64,000 bases of DNA from Streptomyces sp. WMMC500. Its GTDB lineage: Bacteria > Actinomycetota > Actinomycetes > Streptomycetales > Streptomycetaceae. The translations under genes were made by a program, and so were the position numbers. Positions 52,122 through 59,983 of the stretch are shown here, piece by piece. The notes beneath the pieces were generated by a model, which had not been told where the DNA came from, ran no database searches, and saw nothing but the letters and a program-made list of their open reading frames with translations. Numbering within the stretch: the stretch's first letter is position 1; each line of letters begins with the position of its first letter. Location of the stretch: NCBI RefSeq assembly GCF_027497195.1, contig NZ_CP114905.1, forward strand, positions 2,046,001-2,110,000, in the 5' to 3' direction.

Positions 52122-52578
52122 ATCTGCCCGCCTTCTTCTCGACCAGCCAGCCTCGTTCCACCAGCCGCTTCAGCCGTGCTCTGGCTCCCTCGACACGGGA
52201 GGCCGACGCGCTGTCCCAGCCCAGCACCACCGCCGCCCGCCGGGCACCGAGCCCGTCGTCTCCCGCATCGGCCGCAGCAGCCATCAACGCCTGATAGTCC
52301 GGCGACAACTCCTCCACTTCACTCGCCTGTCGCCGGTGAGGCACCGCCCGGCGTGGACCGACCGGCTTCCTCCGCGACCCCTCACCGACCACGTCGGCAG
52401 GCACGTCCTCCTCAGCCAGCGCCTCCAGATACTGCTCCAGGCCGATCACCCGGCACCAGTGCACCTCTTCCGCCTCCGCCAGAGCCGCCCGCACCCGTTC
52501 CAACTCGGCTTCGAGCTGCTTCACCTCCGCGGCCGCGGCCTTCCGCCGCGTTTCCAAAACCGCCCGCATCGACGGCAT
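52063..52578 (-). CDS. IS passenger gene: coiled-coil and winged-helix-like protein, copy 1
   Basis: This 171-residue protein begins MPSMRAVLETRRKAAAAEVK and continues as a coiled coil to about residue 45. A basic linker and an acidic helix (DYQALMAAAADAGDDGL) follow. The last 55 residues, with AAVVLGWDSASASRVEGARA and LKRLVERGWLVEKKAGRFTL, look like a winged helix. It lies within the IS inverted repeats in both copies, so it moves with the element. Its function is not known: it may regulate transposition or the target. ATG 52578 has GGAGG 6 nt upstream. Confidence 0.75.
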   Translation of the reverse strand: MPSMRAVLETRRKAAAAEVKQLEAELERVRAALAEAEEVHWCRVIGLEQYLEALAEEDVPADVVGEGSRRKPVGPRRAVPHRRQASEVEELSPDYQALMAAAADAGDDGLGARRAAVVLGWDSASASRVEGARARLKRLVERGWLVEKKAGRFTLPASEQDPGAGRPGGGS

Positions 52579-52778
52579 CCGCCACCTCCACGACATCTCA
52601 CCCGGCAACGAGCCGAGACTCCCGCAGCAGCAGCTACTTCATGCCTGACCAGCAAAGACCTCACACGAGGTTCGGAAAGAGAACGACCTCTAAGGCACGA
52701 AGGTCGGCTCGGGCACGGGTGCGGCACCAAGAACGGTTAACACAGTGAAACAGGTCGAGCAATCACCCGATCGACCCA

Positions 52779-52852
52779 CAAAACCGCAGCTCAGGCGGTC
52801 TTCTCGGTCCTCACCAGCACCGCCACGCTCTCCATGTGGCGGGCGGAAGGTA
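52779..52852 (-). repeat. Attachment-like copy B of the trmA-type 3' end
   Basis: On the minus strand this reads HMESVAVLVRTEKTA and a stop at 52791, again the C-terminus of the TrmA-type methyltransferase, joined through a short frame change to FAQIDTF. The flank AAAACCGCAG is shared with copies A and C. GTCAAACGAGCGTCA, identical to the motif beside copy A, is at 52934-52948. It lies between the defence segment and the integrase segment, as expected where two integrated elements meet. Confidence 0.65.
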
Positions 52853-53126
52853 TCGATCTGCGCGAAGCCGCAAGAACATGCAGGTCAGAGCCTGTTCTCC
52901 GAAGCTGCAAGGGGGCCGTCAAAGGCTCGGAGGGTCAAACGAGCGTCATGGTGGAGACACGACGACAGCCGCACGATGGAGCGCTGCGAGACGGTACACC
53001 CACTGCCCGACCGGCCCCTGCCAGCATCAGTCCGAGGCACCCGTACGGGTGACCTGCGCGTCGACAGCGGATCCCCCGCCCTATGTTGGCCCTCCTGCCC
53101 CCATGCCGTCGAGTGGAGCTGGAGTG

Positions 53127-54575
53127 ATGAAGTACGCGTTGACAAAGCCGCAGGTCGGCCTGCTCCGCGAGGTCGCGGCTGCTTCCACTGCGATGCCCGT
53201 TCCGTCTTCCCGGACTCAGACGGCCTGGGCTCTGGAGAAGCGCGGACTGATCAAGAGGACCTGGCGTGGAAGCGGGCACGTTGCCGTGGTCACTGCGGAC
53301 GGCCGCTACTACCTCAAGCACGGTAAGCACCCCCAACAGGTGCAGGCCGATAGGGAACGGTTGGAGGGCGATGCCGTCCAGGCAGCGAGGGCTCCAGCCG
53401 ATGGTGCCGAGTTGATCTCCCGCCTGCGGTCGACCTCAGGGAAGATCACGGTGCCCGATCCTGCTGCACAGACCCGAGGCCGGTGGCGGGCCGCTTACTA
53501 CGACGCACTCCACCACGGGCACGTGCCGGCAGGGCACAAACTGCGGTGGAACGGCCGACAACGCGGCGACTGTTTGTTCACGCTGGTTGACGAGGAAGCC
53601 GAGAAGGCAGCTCAGCCTCCTCCGGTTCCGGCCGTCGACGTGCCGGAGACCCTGGATCGCCCTCATCATCTCGTTCGTGCGACACGCAGGGCCCTCGGCC
53701 GGTCCCAGAGCACGGTCGACACCCGGGGCAAGCCAGAAGTCATCCCGCTGTACCTGTCGCGCCCACTCGCCGACCGGGCTCTGCGGATCATGCACGCGCT
53801 GTTGACCGAGGCGGAAAGCCGCGGACACACGGTCGAGACCCAGACCGACCTGAAGCGCGGTGAAGCCGAGCACACGCTGGCCATCACGATCCGGGGCCGG
53901 GCCTTCCCCCTCGTTCTCACGGAACGGACGACCAAGGTCCCGCACGAGCCGACCCCGCAGCAGCTCCGCCGACAGCATCGGAACCCCTGGACGCGCCTGC
54001 CCAAGTACGACCAGAAGTTCAACGGCCGCCTCGCCCTCGGCGCGCCCGCCGGAACTTGGTATCAGCACTCGTACTCTTACAGCGACGGTGCTCGGTGGAC
54101 GCTGGAGTCGCGGCTGGGACACCTCCTGCAAGACCTCGAACGCCTCGCGGCGGAAGCCGAACGCCGCGAGCGGGAGAAGGAATCACGCGAGGCCGAACAG
54201 CGGCGGCGCTGGTACGCGGCCGTCGCGCTGGCTCGCGAGAAGCAGATCGAGCAACACCGGGCGACGGTTCTGACCGGGCAGGTGCGGGGTTGGCGGCAGG
54301 CCGCCGAGATCCGCGCCTTCTGCCAGGCGGCCCGTGCCCGAGCCGGAGACGCACCGGTTGCCACGGATGAGGCGGACTGGCTGCAGTGGGCCGAGTCGTA
54401 TGCAGAGCAACTCGACCCACTCCAGGACTCCTTGCACACTCCACCGAATCCACCAGCAAAGCGGGAGGAGCTGCGTGAATTGGCGAACGTCGATGTCTAC
54501 GCCTACCCCTGGCCGTTCGACACAGCAGGCCACTGGACACGTCGCGACGACGAGCCGGCCCATCTGCTCACGTAA
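53127..54575 (+). CDS. Hypothetical accessory protein with winged-helix-like start and coiled coil
   Basis: This 482-residue protein starts MKYALTKPQVGLLREVAAAS, and its first 60 residues, with WALEKRGLIKRTWRGSGHV and VVTADGRYYLKHG, resemble a winged helix. The middle has DVPETLDRPHHLVRATRRAL and a Lys/Arg-rich beta region. A long charged coiled coil runs from about 365 to 430 (EAERREREKESREAEQRRRW), and the end has YAYPWPFDTAGHW. Proteins of this type are frequent in actinomycete integrative elements, but I cannot name a function. The ATG has GGAG 4 nt upstream. It is convergent with the integrase, with a shared terminator between them. Confidence 0.7.
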   Translation: MKYALTKPQVGLLREVAAASTAMPVPSSRTQTAWALEKRGLIKRTWRGSGHVAVVTADGRYYLKHGKHPQQVQADRERLEGDAVQAARAPADGAELISRLRSTSGKITVPDPAAQTRGRWRAAYYDALHHGHVPAGHKLRWNGRQRGDCLFTLVDEEAEKAAQPPPVPAVDVPETLDRPHHLVRATRRALGRSQSTVDTRGKPEVIPLYLSRPLADRALRIMHALLTEAESRGHTVETQTDLKRGEAEHTLAITIRGRAFPLVLTERTTKVPHEPTPQQLRRQHRNPWTRLPKYDQKFNGRLALGAPAGTWYQHSYSYSDGARWTLESRLGHLLQDLERLAAEAERREREKESREAEQRRRWYAAVALAREKQIEQHRATVLTGQVRGWRQAAEIRAFCQAARARAGDAPVATDEADWLQWAESYAEQLDPLQDSLHTPPNPPAKREELRELANVDVYAYPWPFDTAGHWTRRDDEPAHLLT

Positions 54576-54601
54576 TCCGGCCCTGTGCAGCCCATAGACG
54601 A

Positions 54602-54632
54602 CTTCGCCCTGTCGGGAAAGGACAGGGCGAAG
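54602..54632. terminator. Bidirectional terminator between accessory protein and integrase
   Basis: CTTCGCCCTGTC and GACAGGGCGAAG form a perfect 12-bp stem around a 7-nt loop between two convergent stop codons (54575 and 54636). Confidence 0.75.
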
Positions 54633-54635
54633 GGC

Positions 54636-55745
54636 TCATGCGGCGATGGTGAGCGGGGTTTCCATACGTTCCCAGGCTCCGAGGACAGCCTTGTGGGCGT
54701 CCGGTTGCAGGTGTGCGTAACGCTGGGTGGTCTGGAAGCTCTCGTGGCCGAGGAGGTGCTGGACCTCGTAGAGCGAGACGCCCTTTTGGACCAGCCATGA
54801 GGCGCAGGTGTGGCGCATGGCATGCGGGGGATAGTGCGGGACGAGCTGCAATTCACCATCGTCGCCGAAGTAGTAGGCAGCTTCGACAGCGGGCCACCAG
54901 GTCTGTGGACGCCAGTTGCTGTCGGCCAGGAGGCGCCCGGAGCGGCCCTTGGTGATGGTGGTGAAGACCACCGCGTCGCGGTCGAGCCGGTGGATGTGGC
55001 GTTCGAGAGCCTCCAGGACGTGGGGTGGGAGCGGGACTTCACGGCGGCTCCTGGAACTCTTGGGGTACTCCTTGATGCCGCTCTTGGTGTTGACCTCCAC
55101 CACGAACAGGCGGGAGCGTCGTGTGTCGATGCGGTGGCGGTGCAGGCCGGACAGCTCGCCCCAGCGCAGCCCGGTATAGAAGCCGAGCAGGCACATAGTG
55201 CGCCAGGCGGGGGCCAGTCCGTCGAGGATGCTCTGCGCTTGGTCGGGTGTGAACCACTGCGGTGGTTTGACGGCGATGGCCGGCAGGTCGATGCTGCGGC
55301 ACGGGCTTACCGCGATCACGTCGTCGTCGACCGCCGCACGCATGATGGACGACGTCAGGTTGTAGGCCCGCTTGATCGCGGAGGCCCCCGCTCCCTTCTC
55401 GACAAGGGAGCGGATCCAGCTTTGGACGTCCATGCGGGTGATGGTCCGCATCTCCCAGTCCGCCCAGTAGGGCAGGACGTGGTTCTTGATACTGGACCCG
55501 TCGCCTCGCAGGGTATGAGGCTCGACGATGCGGGCGTTCCACCATCGGTCGTGCCACTCCCGGAACGCGATTTCACCGACCCGCGGGTCGCGCATGCCTC
55601 CGCGGGCGAACTGGGTTTCCAACTCGATGCCCCACGCGCGCGCCTGGGCCTTGAGGGGGAAGGACTCGCTGAACCGGTCTCCTGCCCGGTTGCGTACGGT
55701 CGCCTGCCACTTTCCGGATTTCAGTTTTCGCAGGTACGAGGTCGT
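54636..55745 (-). CDS. Tyrosine recombinase (integrase)
   Basis: The protein is about 369 residues. SYLRKLKSGKWQATVRNRAG is an AP2-like arm-binding start, then a core-binding domain (NHVLPYWADWEMRTITRMDV), then the catalytic domain. The catalytic residues are visible: Arg in GFYTGLRWGELSGL, Lys in NTKSGIKEYPKS, HAMRHTCASWLVQKG (His-x-x-Arg), LLGHESFQTTQRY (His and the nucleophile Tyr). It should catalyse site-specific integration and excision, presumably at the methyltransferase 3' end. The start is unclear: no ATG, GTG or TTG occurs in frame near the conserved beginning. AAGGAG is followed by ACG (55745) and then, 12 nt on, by CTG (55733). I end the gene at the ACG codon as the homologous position. 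Confidence 0.8.
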   Translation of the reverse strand, partial: TTSYLRKLKSGKWQATVRNRAGDRFSESFPLKAQARAWGIELETQFARGGMRDPRVGEIAFREWHDRWWNARIVEPHTLRGDGSSIKNHVLPYWADWEMRTITRMDVQSWIRSLVEKGAGASAIKRAYNLTSSIMRAAVDDDVIAVSPCRSIDLPAIAVKPPQWFTPDQAQSILDGLAPAWRTMCLLGFYTGLRWGELSGLHRHRIDTRRSRLFVVEVNTKSGIKEYPKSSRSRREVPLPPHVLEALERHIHRLDRDAVVFTTITKGRSGRLLADSNWRPQTWWPAVEAAYYFGDDGELQLVPHYPPHAMRHTCASWLVQKGVSLYEVQHLLGHESFQTTQRYAHLQPDAHKAVLGAWERMETPLTIAA

Positions 55746-55789
55746 ACTCCTTCGTTCGGGGCGGTGAGGGCCGGGCTGACGGAGAGGGG

Positions 55790-55996
55790 TTAGCGGCGGG
55801 GGTGGGAGGAAGTGACCGACCGGCTGGTGATGAACTCCTCCAGTGCAGCGGCAGGGACACGGATGCGCGAGCGGCCGGTGCCGGTGCGCAGGTCGACGAC
55901 GGGTAGTTCCCCAGCGGCGATGAAGCGGTAAACGGTGCGGCGGTCGACGTCCAAGGCGGCGGCGACAGCGGGAATGGACAACAGGCGTGCGGCCAA
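55790..55996 (-). CDS. Excisionase/AlpA-like helix-turn-helix protein
   Basis: This small protein (68 residues from TTG 55996) has the MerR-like excisionase helix-turn-helix: LLSIPAVAAALDVDRRTVYR, then FIAAGELPVVDLRTG and RIRVPAAALEEFI. Such proteins bend DNA next to integrases to direct excision. AGGA lies 7 nt before the TTG. It ends 44 bp before the integrase and reads the same way, so the two form an operon. Confidence 0.78.
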   Translation of the reverse strand: MAARLLSIPAVAAALDVDRRTVYRFIAAGELPVVDLRTGTGRSRIRVPAAALEEFITSRSVTSSHPRR

Positions 55997-56234
55997 GAGT
56001 GAGTCCTGGAAGGTGTAGGGGAGTTGGCGCCCTTCGCGCCGTCTGCGGGATTCGACCGGCCAGATCAAAGGGCAACCAGCGCTGTTAGGGAAGTAGGACT
56101 TCGCGGCGCGGAGCAGGCACTACGCGAAAGGTGGCACCATGTGACGGCAGCGTTCGTGGCAGGACCGTGGCTACGGACGAGGCATCCGGGTGGAAGCCTG
56201 CGCTCTGCGCATCAGGCGGGGTGCGGGGCCGAAG

Positions 56235-56894
56235 TCATCGGTTGAGTTCACCGGGAAGTGCCATGACCTCAGTCAGGTGAGGCCAGTCGATCTCGGCGTC
56301 CTCCAAGCGGAAGCAATGCGGGTAGCGCAGGGCCAGCCAACTCGGGTTCATTCCGGCCCACTCGGCGACGCCCCAAGCGGAAACTCCCCCTCTTGAGCCA
56401 CCCCACCAGGCAGACCTCGCGAAGGCTGGAGACCTTCTCCCCCAAGCCTGCTTCCAGTTCATCCGGCCGCAGCACGGCCTCGCGAGCCTGCCGCCACACC
56501 GTCAGGTAGGCAGAAGACGACAACTGCCCACCCTGCTCACCAGGAAACAGCCAATCGCCGGGCCCCAGGTCGGCGTGCTGATCCAGCGCCGAAGCACACC
56601 AGCAAGCTCGGGAGTGACAGGAACCTTCCTGCTCTTCTTCCCACGGACCAGCAACTCGCCAAAACCTTCTTCCGGGAGAGTCACATCGGCCGCACGAAGG
56701 CCGATCGCCTCACCGGGGTGCAATGCCGCCGACACCAAGGAGAGCAGGAACGGGTACACGGCGCGCTCGCTCTCGGTATCCTCCTGCACTCGTTCGAGCA
56801 GGGACCGGACCTGCGCCGGGGACAGCATGGCCGCTTCATCTATTGCAGGGACGGACACGGTTACTTGACTCCTCACATAGAACTGCGGACGCAC
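56235..56894 (-). pseudogene. Tyrosine recombinase relic
   Basis: The minus strand gives MLSPAQVRSLLERVQEDTES, ALHPGEAIGLRAADVTLPEE and SRKVPVTPELAGVLRRWI. This is the catalytic-domain start of an integrase unlike the neighbouring one. The frame then shifts to YLTVWRQAREAVLRPDELEA and shifts again to GVSAWGVAEWAGMNPSWLAL. The final part corresponds to the usual AGVPxxQVAEWAGN region. The His-x-x-Arg box is gone. At least two frameshifts and the lost residues show that it is inactive. Confidence 0.7.
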
Positions 56895-56935
56895 GCACAG
56901 TGCATCCAGGGACTAGATTCAATGGTCCGGAGAAT

Positions 56936-56956
56936 CGCCGGTTTGCCTAACCGGCG
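56936..56956. terminator. Short perfect hairpin
   Basis: CGCCGGTT and AACCGGCG pair around a 5-nt loop (TGCCT). It lies upstream of the integrase relic and could be a terminator or a protein site. Confidence 0.4.
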
Positions 56957-57346
56957 ATGACCGGCTATGTTGCCCCGCGCCCACGGTCGAGGTGACATCG
57001 CAGAGTGCCACCGGCTGCTTCCGCCGCTTCCCGCCAACCGCTCTAGCTTTGCTTGAAGTCGGCGATCTAATCCAGTCCGTTCCGGCCTGAATCCGTCTGC
57101 CGTCGGCGAATCATCGGGAACGCCACACCTCTCGACGGCACCACGAACACTCGAATCGAGCAGGCGTCTTCTAAACGCCTACTCCTTCCGCCTCTGGGAA
57201 CAGATCGGCGCAGACCGCCGCTGGCAGCCCTTCGGCACCGTGTGCCGTGGTCGCCGGCAGAGCGATGAACGGAAGTCGCGATCTGCTCTACCTACTTGGC
57301 AGAGTCCTGGGATCATCGGTCTGTCCCGAGCGAGCGACATGAACTG
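56957..57346. other. Gene-free stretch before IS copy 2
   Basis: No intact gene is visible. The plus strand near 57,180-57,235 reads RLWEQIGADRRWQPFGTV, which looks like a protein fragment but has no start and is not recognised. The stretch ends at the IS border. Confidence 0.35.
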
Positions 57347-57489
57347 ACTGGCTGTTCTCTATCCGCTCGGGTGGTCGGTGATGTTCGAACAGGGGCCTGG
57401 TGCGGGTGAGTTTGCCGGTGGGGGTGCATGGAAGAAGGGCCTCTTGGTAGCTCGCGGATGTCGAGTCCAGCGAGGAGCAAGAGGCCCTG

Positions 57490-58422
57490 TTGTCGAAGTG
57501 TCGCGTGGTCACGGTTGTCGGGTCCAGTTGGTCCACTCCTGGGTGTGACTGTCTCGCCCACAGGTTCGGGAATGCGGCCGACCGGCCGGGTCGCCGGCCG
57601 CGGTACGGCTCGGACATGAGCGATGCCGAGTGGGCTCTGGTGCGGGATCTGCTGCCGGTTCCCGGGTGGCTGGCGGGCCGGGGCGGGCGGCCGGAGGGCT
57701 ACTGTCACCGACAGATGCTCGACGCGATCCGCTACCTCGTCGACAACGGCATCAAGTGGCGGGCGATGCCGTCGGACTTCCCGCCCTGGCCTCGGGTCTA
57801 CGCCTTCTTCGCCCGCTGGCGGGATGGGGGACTCGTGGCCGAGTTGCACGACCGGCTGCGTGAGGCTGCCCGCGAGGCCGAGGGACGTGAACGTGAGCCC
57901 AGTGCGGGGGTCATCGACTCGCAGTCGGTGAAGGCGGACGCCACCGTCGCTCTCACCTCTCGCGGCTTCGACGCCGGGAAGAAGGTCAACGGGCGCAAGC
58001 GGCACCTGCTCACCGACACGCTCGGGCTACTGCTGGCGGTGCTGGTCACGCCTGCGTCGACCACCGACCGGGACGCCGCCCGCGTTCTGCTGCCGGCGGC
58101 CCAGGACCGCTTCGGGCGGCTGGCACGGGTCTGGGCCGACGGCGGCTACACCGGCCACCTCGTCGACTGGAGTGCAACACAGCTCGGCATCGCACTCGAC
58201 ATCGTCCGCCGCAGCGACACCGCCCGCGGCTTTAAGGCCCTGCCCCGCCGCTGGGTCGTGGAACGGTCGTTCGCCTGGTGCCTGCGCAGCCGGCGTCTGG
58301 TCCGTGACTACGAGCGGCGCACCGACACCAGCGAAGCCGTCATTCTGTGGTCGATGTCCATGCTCACGAGCCGCCGCCTGGCCGCCCGGCACCAGGGTCC
58401 TGCTCCGATGCGGGCAGCGTGA
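57490..58422 (+). CDS. IS5-family DDE transposase, copy 2
   Basis: The protein is the same as in copy 1 apart from Lys in place of Glu in GFKALPRRWVVE. All three catalytic acidic residues are present (VIDSQ, VWADGG, VVERSF). The ATG at 57616 is the alternative start. It overlaps the passenger gene by 59 bp. Confidence 0.88.
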   Translation: MSKCRVVTVVGSSWSTPGCDCLAHRFGNAADRPGRRPRYGSDMSDAEWALVRDLLPVPGWLAGRGGRPEGYCHRQMLDAIRYLVDNGIKWRAMPSDFPPWPRVYAFFARWRDGGLVAELHDRLREAAREAEGREREPSAGVIDSQSVKADATVALTSRGFDAGKKVNGRKRHLLTDTLGLLLAVLVTPASTTDRDAARVLLPAAQDRFGRLARVWADGGYTGHLVDWSATQLGIALDIVRRSDTARGFKALPRRWVVERSFAWCLRSRRLVRDYERRTDTSEAVILWSMSMLTSRRLAARHQGPAPMRAA

Positions 58423-58879
58423 ATCTGCCCGCCTTCTTCTCGACCAGCCAGCCTCGTTCCACCAGCCGCTTCAGCCGTGCTCTGGCTCCCTCGACACGGG
58501 AGGCCGACGCGCTGTCCCAGCCCAGCACCACCGCCGCCCGCCGGGCACCGAGCCCGTCGTCTCCCGCATCGGCCGCAGCAGCCATCAACGCCTGATAGTC
58601 CGGCGACAACTCCTCCACTTCACTCGCCTGTCGCCGGTGAGGCACCGCCCGGCGTGGACCGACCGGCTTCCTCCGCGACCCCTCACCGACCACGTCGGCA
58701 GGCACGTCCTCCTCAGCCAGCGCCTCCAGATACTGCTCCAGGCCGATCACCCGGCACCAGTGCACCTCTTCCGCCTCCGCCAGAGCCGCCCGCACCCGTT
58801 CCAACTCGGCTTCGAGCTGCTTCACCTCCGCGGCCGCGGCCTTCCGCCGCGTTTCCAAAACCGCCCGCATCGACGGCAT
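58364..58879 (-). CDS. IS passenger gene, copy 2
   Basis: This gene is identical to the copy 1 passenger: coiled coil, linker and winged-helix-like end, 171 residues. Its open frame is preserved in both copies, with GGAGG before the ATG, which argues that it is a real gene and part of the mobile unit. Confidence 0.75.
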   Translation of the reverse strand: MPSMRAVLETRRKAAAAEVKQLEAELERVRAALAEAEEVHWCRVIGLEQYLEALAEEDVPADVVGEGSRRKPVGPRRAVPHRRQASEVEELSPDYQALMAAAADAGDDGLGARRAAVVLGWDSASASRVEGARARLKRLVERGWLVEKKAGRFTLPASEQDPGAGRPGGGS

Positions 58880-59003
58880 CCGCCACCTCCACGACATCTC
58901 ACCCGGCAACGAGCCGAGACTCCCGCAGCAGCAGCTACTTCATGCCTGACCAGCAAAGACCTCACACGAGGTTCGGAAAGAGAACGACCTCTGAGGTGGC
59001 ACC

Positions 59004-59252
59004 GTGCCGAGCGTCTACACAGACCTCACCAAAGAGGCTGGCAAATTGGGCGGTCCCGATGCTCTACGGGCCTACTATCGGCACGTGGGGCGCAGGCAGG
59101 GCGTCATCATTGGCGCGGCCGTCGTCGGCGTGAGCGTGGGCGGGACCCTCCTCTACAACGAGTTGTGCGCCCGTGGCACAGCCGCCAGCGCTGAGTCGGC
59201 ATGCGAGAGCACCACAGAGGTACCGCCCCTTGACGGGAGGACCGACGCGTGA
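59004..59252 (+). CDS. Small membrane protein next to IS copy 2
   Basis: This 82-residue protein has a soluble start (PSVYTDLTKEAGKLGGPDAL) and one membrane helix (GVIIGAAVVGVSVGGTLLYN), followed by a short outer tail with two cysteines. It begins with GTG only 12 bp after the IS border, with GAGG 7 nt upstream. The IS therefore landed directly in its promoter region or has replaced it. No family is recognised. Confidence 0.6.
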   Translation: MPSVYTDLTKEAGKLGGPDALRAYYRHVGRRQGVIIGAAVVGVSVGGTLLYNELCARGTAASAESACESTTEVPPLDGRTDA

Positions 59253-59583
59253 GCGACTAACTCCCGACGGTCGCAGACTTCCGGCACGAATCTTCCATCC
59301 AGCAGAGTTCGAACGGTGCGCTTGCGCCCCGTTGCAGTCCCGCTATCCGGGGCTGTGGGCGGTCAAGGGCGACCGACCATAACTTCGGCCGTGACGCACG
59401 CCCCTACGGTGTAGAGCATCGAGCGGATCGTGGCCCTGGTCCCGGTCGCCGGTGCCGACCAGGAGGGCGATGCCGTGCCCGGTGACGCTGGTACTGGTTG
59501 GGGCGAGGACGGTCCTTTGCTAACAGTTAGAGGCCATCCGTACGCTGAGGGCGCGCGTTCGCGGCTACGGGGAGGGGGCGGTT
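59253..59583. other. Gene-free stretch
   Basis: I see no gene in these 331 bp. The promoter of the following small membrane protein gene should lie near 59,500-59,570, where GGGGAGGGGG before the GTG is the ribosome binding site. No clear promoter hexamers stand out. Confidence 0.4.
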
Positions 59584-59940
59584 GTGTCGAGACGTAGGAA
59601 GATCACGGTCATGGTGACGGCGGTCGTGTTGACCGTGTCGACGCCGTTCTTCTGGCTGCTGGACAGCCCGGATACCGGCCAGTTGGTTGCCGCCTCAGTC
59701 CAGGGCACCACTGGTATTGCCGCCCTGGTTTGGGCACTGCTGCAGTCCTCAGCGACCCCGCAGCCCGGGGTTGTGGTGGTCGATACCGGGAAGGCCAAGG
59801 CCACCGGTGGAGGCCGGGCGTCTACCGGCGTGCGACGCCCCCAAGATGCCGGGAGCGGGGCGATTCGGGCGGAGCGAACCGGGGACGCCAGTGCGGACGG
59901 GCCTGACAGCAGCGCAAGCACGGGTATCGACTTCAGCTGA
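59584..59940 (+). CDS. Small membrane protein upstream of the STAND gene
   Basis: This 118-residue protein starts MSRRRKITVMVTAVVLTVST (GTG start), has a first helix at about 8-25 and a second at about 40-55 (GTTGIAALVWALLQSS). A flexible Gly/Ala/Ser-rich cytoplasmic or outer tail follows, with no motif. It ends about 40 bp before the STAND gene in the same direction, so the two are probably one operon. A role as membrane partner is only a guess from position. Confidence 0.6.
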   Translation: MSRRRKITVMVTAVVLTVSTPFFWLLDSPDTGQLVAASVQGTTGIAALVWALLQSSATPQPGVVVVDTGKAKATGGGRASTGVRRPQDAGSGAIRAERTGDASADGPDSSASTGIDFS

Positions 59941-59983
59941 CCGGGCCGGAACGGCCAGAGCGGGTATGGGAGGTTTCTGTCCG

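Larger units (their letters stand above)
51046..52691 (+). mobile_element. IS5-type element, copy 1
   Basis: This 1,646-bp unit is repeated at 57347-58992 with a single difference seen (G/A near 51,932). Its ends are imperfect inverted repeats: ACTGGCTGTTCTCTATCCG on the left and CGGAAAGAGAACGACCTCT on the right, 19 bp with five mismatches. It contains a DDE transposase on the plus strand and a passenger gene on the minus strand. No target duplication of 3 bp or more can be seen. It sits directly upstream of the DUF262 gene. Confidence 0.85.
57347..58992 (+). mobile_element. IS5-type element, copy 2
   Basis: This copy has the same 1,646 bp, same ends and same orientation as copy 1, 6,301 bp to its right. 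One base differs (A for G), changing Glu to Lys in GF(E/K)ALPRRWVVER just before the catalytic Glu region. The outer flanks differ (CTG on the left, GAG on the right), and no target duplication is seen. Confidence 0.87.

Noticed and set aside
51046..58992. Composite transposon formed by the two IS copies
   Set aside because: The enclosed DNA holds an att-like site and an integrase operon, not a typical cargo, and no outer target duplication is seen.
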